Shown here: piece after piece, positions 1 through 5,959 of the stretch
Position numbering within the stretch: the stretch's first letter is position 1
How the letters are laid out: every line of letters begins with the position of its first letter
Assembly: GCA_046593925.1 (NCBI GenBank)
Contig: JBKJQN010000001.1
Span: forward strand, 1 to 32,875
Length of the DNA: 32,875 nucleotides
Reading direction: 5' to 3'
Source of the DNA: JAYVYM01 sp046593925
GTDB taxonomy: Bacteria > Actinomycetota > Actinomycetes > Mycobacteriales > SCTD01
Notes under the pieces: model-generated
The model's database searches: none
Seen by the model: only the letters and a program-made list of their open reading frames with translations
Told to the model about the DNA's origin: nothing
Translations under genes and position numbers: made by a program

Positions 1-67
1 CACTGGCCTTGACCAGCTCGACGGCTTGCTCCCGGAACTCCGCCGGGTACTTGCTCGGCCGGCCCAT
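1..67 (-). CDS. IS3-type transposase OrfA, N-terminal fragment (cut by window edge)
   Basis: The minus strand reads ATG at 67 into MGRPSKYPAEFREQAVELVK, the start of the helix-turn-helix OrfA subunit of many actinobacterial IS3-family transposases. A purine-rich stretch (GAGGAAGGGGG) lies just upstream of the ATG. The gene runs off the left edge, so whether it is intact cannot be judged. The sequence at about 107–137, read on the minus strand (GGTAACC…GTGGACACC), resembles the outer end of such elements and may be its terminal inverted repeat. That boundary is an inference from memory of the family and no partner repeat is visible. Confidence 0.65.
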   Translation of the reverse strand, partial: MGRPSKYPAEFREQAVELVKAS

Positions 68-212
68 CAGGACCCCCTTCCTCAGGCGCTACCGCCCAAG
101 ATCAAGGTGTCCACCGAGACCTCCAGGTTACCTTGGGGCCCGCAGTATTGGGTTCCTGAGGACTGTTCAGGTCGGCTCAGGTCTGTCTTAACCGTCCTGC
201 GTGAGTCTGTGT

Positions 213-239
213 CGGTGGGTCCCGCTGGGGGACCCACCG
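213..239. promoter_or_regulatory. Perfect 11-bp hairpin just upstream of a ribosome binding site
   Basis: Arms 213–223 and 229–239 are exact reverse complements with a 5-base loop. The hairpin ends two to three bases before the AGAGGAA ribosome binding site of the secreted peptide gene starting at 253. It could stabilise the leader, modulate translation, terminate upstream transcription, or be a protein-binding palindrome. There is no T-tract after it, which argues mildly against a simple terminator. A related palindrome precedes the response regulator at 761. Confidence 0.55.
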
Positions 240-252
240 GAGAGGAACCCTA

Positions 253-621
253 ATGATCAAGACCAAGCTCATGGCGGCGGCTTTCGGCGCGCTCGCGCTC
301 GGCGGCGTCGGGGTGGGCGTGGCCCACGCCGCGACGCCCCCCGCGGCGCAGCACGCGGCCACGTCCACCGCCTCGTCGGCCGCCTCGCCGGCCGCGGACA
401 CCGAGACCGCGGACGGCCCCGACAGCAACCAGAGCGGCCCGGACAGCGGTACGGCGCAGCAGGGCCCGGGCAGCACCCAGACCGGCCCGGACAACGCGAC
501 CGGCACGTCCGCCGGTGAGACGGCCGACGGCCCGGACAGCCCGACCGGTCCGGACACCGATACGGCGCAGCAGGGCCCGGGCAGCATCCAGGACGGCCCG
601 GAGGTCGGCTCAGCCGGCTGA
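253..621 (+). CDS. Small secreted Gly/Pro/Asp-rich repeat protein
   Basis: A 122-residue protein that I do not recognise by family. It starts at ATG 253 with a good ribosome binding site (AGAGGAA) 5–6 bases upstream. Residues 1–26 form a typical signal peptide: Lys residues at 3 and 5, a hydrophobic Ala/Gly/Val core, and an AHA site. The mature part is low complexity, dominated by GPD, GPG, Ser/Thr and Gln, strongly acidic and without Cys. It contains two copies of a unit of about 30 residues beginning ETADGPDS and including TAQQGPGS. It is probably exported and unstructured. It sits 139 bases upstream of a two-component operon on the same strand, so it could be a regulated target or part of the sensed envelope, but nothing shows this directly. 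Confidence 0.75.
   Translation: MIKTKLMAAAFGALALGGVGVGVAHAATPPAAQHAATSTASSAASPAADTETADGPDSNQSGPDSGTAQQGPGSTQTGPDNATGTSAGETADGPDSPTGPDTDTAQQGPGSIQDGPEVGSAG
403..603 (+). repeat. Internal duplication in the secreted peptide gene
   Basis: Segments 403–492 and 517–603 are diverged copies about 114 bases apart, encoding ETADGPDS… through TAQQGPGS…GPD/GPE. The longest exact block is around TACGGCGCAGCAGGGCCCGG, present in both copies. The second copy is one codon shorter. Confidence 0.7.
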
Positions 622-722
622 CAGCAGGTCGCCCAGGACGCCCGGTGGCGCGTGTCCAGCCCGGACCGCGTGACCGGGCGCTCTGCGGTCTGCCGGTGCC
701 CGTCCGGGGCACAGGTCACACC

Positions 723-742
723 GGGTCCCCCCGCGGGGACCC
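723..742. promoter_or_regulatory. GGGTCCCC/GGGGACCC hairpin upstream of the response regulator
   Basis: Arms 723–730 and 735–742 are exact 8-base reverse complements with loop CCGC. The hairpin lies 18 bases before the GTG start at 761 and just before the ribosome binding site (GGAGG, 750–754). The GGGTCCC…GGGACCC core is shared with the hairpin at 213–239, which also sits directly before a ribosome binding site. It may be a common operator or a leader element. Confidence 0.45.
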
Positions 743-760
743 CTGCAGCGGAGGTGCGGC

Positions 761-1441
761 GTGCGCGTGTTGGTGGTCGAGGACGAGCCCGGGTTGGCCG
801 AGGCGGTCGCCCGGGGTCTGTCCGCGGACGGTTTCACCGTCGACCTGGCCGTGAACGGTCAGGACGGCCTGTGGCGGGCCATGCAGCACCCGTACGACGT
901 GATCGTGCTGGACATCATGCTGCCTCGGCTGTCGGGTTATGAGGTCGTCCGGCGCCTGCGCGCCAACGCGGTGTGGACGCCGGTGCTGATGCTCACGGCG
1001 AAGGACGGTGAGCACGACGAGGCCGACGCTTTGGACCTGGGTGCCGATGACTACCTGACCAAGCCGTTCTCCTACGTGGTGCTGCTCGCGCACCTGCGCG
1101 CGCTGGTCCGCCGGGGCCGGCCGGCCCGCCCGGTGGTGCTGACCGCCGGGGACCTGTCGCTGGATCCCGCCACCCGCCGCTGCCACCGGGGTGCGACCGA
1201 TGTCGTCCTGACCGCCCGGGAGTTCGCGGTCCTGGAACACCTGATGCGCCACCGCGACGTGGTGGTCACCAAGACCGAGCTGTTGGCCGGGGTATGGGAC
1301 GAGAACTTCGACGGCGACACCAACATCGTCGAGGTCTACGTCGGTTACCTCCGCAAGAAGATCGACGCCCCGTTCGGCCGGCGGAGCATCCAGACGGTGC
1401 GGGGCGCGGGATACCGCCTGGTCAGTCACGACCCGGCATGA
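761..1441 (+). CDS. OmpR/PhoB-family response regulator
   Basis: A 226-residue protein starting at GTG 761, preceded by GGAGG. Residues 1–120 are a receiver domain: acidic pocket E7/D8, phosphoacceptor D51 in LDIMLP, switch Thr in MLTAKD, and the conserved Lys in YLTKPFSY. Residues about 128–224 form a winged-helix trans-activation domain, with the recognition region TNIVEVYVGYLRKKI and the C-terminal RGAGYRL hairpin typical of the family. It should bind DNA as a phosphorylated dimer. Its stop overlaps the start of the following histidine kinase by four bases (ATGA), so the two are co-translated and almost certainly cognate. The stimulus is unknown. Confidence 0.95.
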   Translation: MRVLVVEDEPGLAEAVARGLSADGFTVDLAVNGQDGLWRAMQHPYDVIVLDIMLPRLSGYEVVRRLRANAVWTPVLMLTAKDGEHDEADALDLGADDYLTKPFSYVVLLAHLRALVRRGRPARPVVLTAGDLSLDPATRRCHRGATDVVLTAREFAVLEHLMRHRDVVVTKTELLAGVWDENFDGDTNIVEVYVGYLRKKIDAPFGRRSIQTVRGAGYRLVSHDPA

Positions 1442-2856
1442 CGGCGCCGCCCGGCCGGCGGCACCTGCGGGGGCCGGTGCCGCTCGGTGCGTGGTGGCGG
1501 CGGCGCTCGCTGCGGATCCGGCTCACCGCTGCCGCCACGATCGTCATCGTCGTCGGCATGACTGCCGCGGCGGCGCTGCTCGTCCTGCGCCTACACGCCG
1601 CCGTCCTGACCAACCTCGACGACGCCGTCACGCAGCAGGTGACAACCGTGGCCGGCGACGCGGCCCGCGGCCGGCTACCCCGCCCGTTGGCCGCCGGCAC
1701 CGAGAGCGCCGGCGTGGTGCAGGTCGTCGGCGCCGACGGCCAGGTCCTGACCAGCTCGAGCAACACGCTCGGCCAGGGCCGGCTGTTCACCTTCACCGCC
1801 GGTGCAGGCGACCCGACGGTCCTCACCGTCCAAGGCCTGCCGGTCGGCGAGGGCAGCGGCAGCTACCTGGTCGCGGGCGTCACGACGGCCAGTCCGTACG
1901 GCGCCCTCACCGTCTACGCCGCACTGCCGACCGCCGATGCCACCCGCAGCATCGCCGAGCTGGTGACCGCGCTGGCCTTGGGCGTACCGGTCGTGACGCT
2001 GCTGCTCGCCGTCATCGGCTGGGTGCTCGTGGGCCGGGCGCTGCGGCCGGTCGATGCGCTCACCGAGCAGGCAGCCGCCATCCCCGGCACCGCCCTGGAC
2101 CGTCGCCTCGACGTCCCGCCCGCCGAGGACGAACTCGGCCGGCTCGCCACCACCCTGAACGCCCTGCTCGCCCGGATCGAGACCTCCGCCGAGCGGCAGA
2201 CCCGCTTCGTCGCCGACGCCGCACACGAACTCAGGAGCCCGCTCGCGGCGCTGCGCGCCCAGCTGGAGGTCGCGGCCCGGCACCCCGCAGGAGCGCCGAC
2301 CCGTGAACTAGCACCGACCCTGCTCCGCGAGACCCTACGGCTGTCCCGGATCGTGGAGGACCTGCTGCAACTCGCCCGCCTCGACGCACACCCAGCCGCA
2401 CACACCCAGCCCGTCGACCTCGACGACATCGTCCTGGACCAGGCCCAGCGGGCCCGCGAGCTCGGCGCCCAGCTCGACACCAGCCAGGTCCGCGCCGCCC
2501 GCGTCCACGGCGACCCAGGCTCACTGCACAGCGTCGTACGCAACCTCATCGACAACGCCACCCGCCACGCGCACACGACCACGACGCTCACCCTGCGCGC
2601 CCACACCGGCACGGTCACCCTCGTCGTCTCCGACGACGGACCGGGCATCGCGCAAGCCGACCGCGCGCGCGTCTTCGACCGGTTCACCCGGCTCGACCAG
2701 GCTCGCGGCCCAGACGCCGGCGGCTCCGGGCTCGGGCTGGCCATCGTCCGCGACGTCGTGCTCGCCCACGGCGGTCAGGTCCACCTCGGCCAAGGCACCC
2801 CAGGCACCCCCGACCAAGGCCTCATCGCCACCGTGACGCTGCCAGCCGGCACCTAA
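1438..2856 (+). CDS. Membrane sensor histidine kinase
   Basis: A 472-residue kinase. ATG 1438 is chosen because it overlaps the regulator stop by four bases; an upstream in-frame start at 1294 would lie wholly inside the regulator gene. Two transmembrane segments (about residues 28–52 and 175–198) bracket an extracytoplasmic sensor region of roughly 120 residues. A HAMP linker (about 199–250) follows, then a HisKA domain with phospho-acceptor H263 in AAHELRSPLAALR. The ATPase part shows an N box (NLIDNATRH, about 369–377), a G1 box (DDGPGI, about 399) and a G2 box (GGSGLGLAIV). All catalytic motifs look intact. It should autophosphorylate and phosphorylate D51 of the neighbouring regulator. 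Confidence 0.95.
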   Translation: MTAPPGRRHLRGPVPLGAWWRRRSLRIRLTAAATIVIVVGMTAAAALLVLRLHAAVLTNLDDAVTQQVTTVAGDAARGRLPRPLAAGTESAGVVQVVGADGQVLTSSSNTLGQGRLFTFTAGAGDPTVLTVQGLPVGEGSGSYLVAGVTTASPYGALTVYAALPTADATRSIAELVTALALGVPVVTLLLAVIGWVLVGRALRPVDALTEQAAAIPGTALDRRLDVPPAEDELGRLATTLNALLARIETSAERQTRFVADAAHELRSPLAALRAQLEVAARHPAGAPTRELAPTLLRETLRLSRIVEDLLQLARLDAHPAAHTQPVDLDDIVLDQAQRARELGAQLDTSQVRAARVHGDPGSLHSVVRNLIDNATRHAHTTTTLTLRAHTGTVTLVVSDDGPGIAQADRARVFDRFTRLDQARGPDAGGSGLGLAIVRDVVLAHGGQVHLGQGTPGTPDQGLIATVTLPAGT

Positions 2857-2935
2857 GCGAGCCCTCAGCCCAGCACAGACGGCTCACAGACCAGGTGGGA
2901 AACCTGACGTTCAGCGCCCACCGAAGGAGACCACC

Positions 2936-3358
2936 ATGGACGAATCAACCGCCAGACAGGTTCTGCAGCCCCTGCGCACCCACCAGGACCTCCCCGGCGC
3001 CCGCCTGCGCCGCATCGGAAGCGATCAGAAGCACGTGGAGCTCGACCTCGCCGACCGGACCACCCTGCTGTCGCACGTGCAGGCCGGCACCGCCCGCGGA
3101 CTACTCGCACGCAACGGGACCGCGCTTCCTCGAACAGACCCTGCCCACCATCACCAGCCCCGAACGGCTCGCCCACCCGATCGCCGCACGGACCCTGGGC
3201 ATACTGCGCCGGCCAGAGCACCGGCCACCCCGCCGCCAGCCCCTGCCAGAGTGCCTGATGGGCCCAACGCACCCAGCGGTCGCGACCCACAGCTGATCAT
3301 CCGCGGGCCATCGACTCGCCGGCCTCGGCAGAACCCGCAATTAGCAGCCGTTAACTGA
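2936..3358 (+). CDS. Hypothetical small protein, possibly frameshifted
   Basis: ATG 2936 has an excellent ribosome binding site (GAAGGAG, about seven bases upstream) and lies 79 bases after the kinase stop. The first 55–60 residues look protein-like (MDESTARQVLQPL…, acidic and basic residues mixed, HVELDLADRTTLL). After about position 3100 this frame becomes Pro/Arg/His-rich and unconvincing. The frame ending at 3296 becomes more natural there (GPRFLEQTLPTITSPERLAH). A single frameshift near 3095–3120 would join them into one protein of about 115–120 residues. I do not recognise the family. It is either a decayed gene or a real one with an odd C-terminus. Confidence 0.4.
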   Translation: MDESTARQVLQPLRTHQDLPGARLRRIGSDQKHVELDLADRTTLLSHVQAGTARGLLARNGTALPRTDPAHHHQPRTARPPDRRTDPGHTAPARAPATPPPAPARVPDGPNAPSGRDPQLIIRGPSTRRPRQNPQLAAVN

Positions 3359-3490
3359 ACCCCGGCTCATCTCGGCGGGGCATCGAACGGCGAGCTGCTC
3401 AGTGTGGCCCCGTGCGGGACAGGTCCCTTTGATCGAAGGCTCAGCGGGAAGGCCCGGCTCGATAGCCAGCAAGCTGGACGCGCCGCGCCG

Positions 3491-3844
3491 TCACTCCCGA
3501 TGGCGAACGACGTTGATGACGTTGCCGTCAGGAGCGCGCACGAGGAACCGGTGCACACCCCAGGCCTCGGTCGTGATCGGTCGGACGATCTCGTAGCCGT
3601 ATCTGCGAGCCTCGTCGTACGCACCCTCGACGTCCTCCGTGTGGACGGAGATGACCGGGTTCTCGGGCGCGGTCGCATCGCTCGTCACAAGCTGGACGTT
3701 CGCACCGGAGTCGGGAGAGGTGTAGCGAGCGACCCAGCCCAGGTTGAACTCCTCGATGCTGAGCCCTAGGAAGTTGGTGTAGAAGGTCTTCGCCTCGTCG
3801 AGGTCGGTGACCTGCAGATTGGCCGTGATGCGTATGGGGCGCAT
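3491..3844 (-). CDS. VOC/glyoxalase-fold protein 1
   Basis: A 117-residue protein on the minus strand. ATG at 3844 is preferred over the in-frame ATG 33 bases upstream because AGGAGGAGC precedes it at good spacing. It begins MRPIRITANLQVTDLDEAKT, followed by FYTNFLGL, the usual first beta-alpha-beta-beta-beta module of the vicinal oxygen chelate fold. A second module follows (NPVISVHTEDVEGAYDEAR … FLVRAPDGNVINVV). These small proteins include dioxygenases, glyoxalases and resistance-type binding proteins; the substrate cannot be read from sequence. A second VOC gene on the same strand lies immediately upstream in transcription order. Confidence 0.85.
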   Translation of the reverse strand: MRPIRITANLQVTDLDEAKTFYTNFLGLSIEEFNLGWVARYTSPDSGANVQLVTSDATAPENPVISVHTEDVEGAYDEARRYGYEIVRPITTEAWGVHRFLVRAPDGNVINVVRHRE

Positions 3845-3971
3845 GCGCTCCTCCTGCTGGGAACTTGAGATTGTCACCGCTGTGGCGAGGCAGGCGCATT
3901 GCGGGGCGGCAGGCGTCCCGGCAGCCGCCTACCGGGACGAGCTACACACCGGCCCGGCGGGACCCGGCGGG

Positions 3972-4403
3972 CTAGCTCACTGCTGGGGTGTGCAGCCAGC
4001 GGAAGAACTCGATGAGGTTGCCATCGGCGTCCACGGCTGCGAACGCCCGGGTGCCGAAGCCGGTGTTGGTGACACTGTCTCGGGACACGGGATGCAGCAC
4101 CTTCGTCGCCGCAAGCTCGGCGTAGAGGTCGTCGACGCCTTCGGTCTCGATCCGGCAGCTCGCAGTTCCCGCCAGGAACGACTCAGCGCCAGATGCGATC
4201 GGCCGCTGAGGCAGATCCTGTCTCACGGACCATCCCGTGTCGTCTGCCCGCCACAGATGGATACGAGCGTCGTCGCGCTGCACGACAGCGAAGCCGTCAT
4301 CGACGTGGACCGGCTCGAAGCCGAGCCGATCGCGGAAGTATGCGACCGCGGTGGAGACATCGCGCACCGGGAGAGCTGGAATCGTTCGGCCAAGGACGAC
4401 CAT
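3972..4403 (-). CDS. VOC/glyoxalase-fold protein 2 (bleomycin-resistance-like)
   Basis: A 143-residue protein on the minus strand from ATG 4403. The motif ALPVRDVSTAVAYFRDRLGF at the start, then FAVVQRDDARIHLW and a C-terminal AAVDADGNLIEFFRW, are hallmarks of glyoxalase/bleomycin-resistance proteins with two VOC modules. Such proteins bind or modify small molecules. The metal ligands and substrate cannot be assigned securely. Only a weak ribosome binding site (GGTGGGG) precedes the ATG; the frame is open upstream to 4757, but that extension is arginine-rich and not protein-like. The 127-base gap to the other VOC gene allows co-transcription. Confidence 0.85.
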   Translation of the reverse strand: MVVLGRTIPALPVRDVSTAVAYFRDRLGFEPVHVDDGFAVVQRDDARIHLWRADDTGWSVRQDLPQRPIASGAESFLAGTASCRIETEGVDDLYAELAATKVLHPVSRDSVTNTGFGTRAFAAVDADGNLIEFFRWLHTPAVS

Positions 4404-4640
4404 GCGCGAAGACTGCCCCACCTGGTCGGCGACCGGCAAGCGTCGCTGGGCGCTCCGTCCATTGCGCCAGACTTGCGCACTGTCTCGAGAACCGTTCGGC
4501 ACGCCGTCCCGGTTGCCGAACCCCGACCGGCACTGCCCCGGAGTCCGACGACACGCCGTCCGCGAGCACCGAACGGGGTCCCGTAAGACCGGTTCGGAGT
4601 GTCGTCCCGCTCGAGGGGGCCCAAGCGGCATCCTGAGTCG

Positions 4641-5480
4641 GTGACGGACCTCAAGATCGGCTACGCGCGGGTGTCGACCGCCGAGCAGGACCTGACCGCC
4701 CAACGGCAAGCCCTCACCGCACTCGGGGTCGACTCCCATCGGGTCTACGTCGACCACGGGCTAAGCGGCACCAACCGGGAGCGACCGGGGCTGCGGGAGG
4801 CACTCGCGGCCTGCCGTACCGGTGACACGCTGGTAGTGACCAAGCTCGACCGTCTCGCCCGGTCGGTGCCCGATGCCCGCGACATCATCGACGAGTTCAC
4901 TGCCCACGGCGTGCGCCTCAACATCGGCGGGTCCTTGCACGACCCGGCTGACCCGGTCGGCCGGCTGCTGTTCACCGTCCTGGGCCACGGCTTCGCCTTC
5001 GTCGGGCGGCAGTACCACTTCGAGGTCGACGGCGAGGACTTCTACATCGACCTGCTGTTCTTCAACTGGGCCCAATCCCGCTTCGTCGTCCTCGAACTCA
5101 AGATCGGCCGCTTCCAGCCCCAACACACCGGCCAACCAGGCTTCTACGTCGCCTGGGTCGACGAGAACCTCCGCGACCACGACCGGCACTCCCCCACCAT
5201 CGGCATCCTGCTGTGCACCGGCCGCAACGACAACGTCGTCCGCTACGCCCTCGCCAACGCCCCGCTCGCCGTCGCCGACTACACCTACGACACCCTGCCA
5301 CCCGCGGTCCGGGAGGCCGTCCCGTCCACCGAACAGCTCGAGACAGCGCTCACAGCCGTCCTCACCAGCAAGAGCACGCTGACCGCAGGCCTCGCCTCCC
5401 CCAGCGCCACCGACGAGTTGACCAGCGAAAGCACGCTCACAGCAGGACGCAAGCCCAGACCGCAGGACGCGGAGCCGTAA
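4641..5480 (+). CDS. Chimeric protein: serine resolvase catalytic domain fused to DUF1016/YhcG-type PDDEXK nuclease domain
   Basis: A 279-residue ORF from GTG 4641 (an alternative GTG at 4599 would add 14 residues). Residues 5–114 match a Tn3-type serine recombinase catalytic domain: YARVSTAEQD with nucleophile S12, DHGLSGTNRERPG, and KLDRLARS with D70, R71 and R74. Where a resolvase continues into NVLAMVAEFEADL and its helix-turn-helix, this protein switches at LFTVLG|HGFAFVGRQY (about nt 4977–4990). It then follows the C-terminal nuclease domain of DUF1016 proteins: FYIDLLFFN, FVVLELKIGRF, GILLCTGRND, VRYAL and TYDTLPP, with the catalytic-type D137, E152 and K154 present. Long resolvase helix E, the resolvase DNA-binding domain and the DUF1016 N-terminal domain are all missing. 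The tail repeats STLTAG twice. It is either an in-frame recombination scar or a new fusion; expression is not shown. Confidence 0.85.
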   Translation: MTDLKIGYARVSTAEQDLTAQRQALTALGVDSHRVYVDHGLSGTNRERPGLREALAACRTGDTLVVTKLDRLARSVPDARDIIDEFTAHGVRLNIGGSLHDPADPVGRLLFTVLGHGFAFVGRQYHFEVDGEDFYIDLLFFNWAQSRFVVLELKIGRFQPQHTGQPGFYVAWVDENLRDHDRHSPTIGILLCTGRNDNVVRYALANAPLAVADYTYDTLPPAVREAVPSTEQLETALTAVLTSKSTLTAGLASPSATDELTSESTLTAGRKPRPQDAEP

Positions 5481-5959
5481 AGCTGAGGTCCCCGCCCCGC
5501 CAAACGGTCCTCCGGGAGCGCGACGACCTCCCGCTCCAAGTCCTACTTGACGGTCGACACCCGCACGTACCCCAGCTTCACCAGCCGACGTACGAGAAGT
5601 CAGCTTCGCAGCAGCACCGCGACACGCCGCTTTGGTCACGACAACTGGGACAGCCCCCCGAGCGCAGGCTCCAGCCCGCCATGACCCGGACACGCGCCAT
5701 CCCACAACCAAGGAAGTGGATCGACGGACATGTGCTTGTCGCAGCTGGAGGCCGCGTCGCGCACTCGGACGTCAACGCTGCGCAGGCTCGCTCGCGGGCC
5801 CGAGTCGACGCGTTCCTGGCCGGGTCGGTCGCCGAGGGTGTCGAGGACCAGCTGACGCGGCAGACGCTGGCTAACGCTGGCTGCGACACGGTTCAGGGCT
5901 GACACATCGGCTGACAGGCCCGGAGCGGGCCGGGCGCTCACGGTCCGGCCGTACCGCGG
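5481..5959. other. 479-base gap without a convincing gene
   Basis: This lies between the stop of the resolvase–nuclease ORF and the permease stop, which converge here. Open frames exist on both strands, but their translations are Arg/Ala/Ser-rich and lack recognisable motifs. The plus-strand frame ending at 5902 gives a slightly more natural short peptide (about 5715–5902), which might be a gene remnant. No clear terminator hairpin with a T-tract was seen. Confidence 0.4.

Noticed and set aside
403..603. Repeats considered as a CRISPR-like array
   Set aside because: There are only two diverged copies in coding frame, with no spacers or cas genes; they are protein-level repeats.
177..719. Minus-strand open frames opposite the secreted peptide gene
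   Set aside because: They only reflect the repeat sequence of the plus-strand gene. The plus frame has a signal peptide and a good ribosome binding site.
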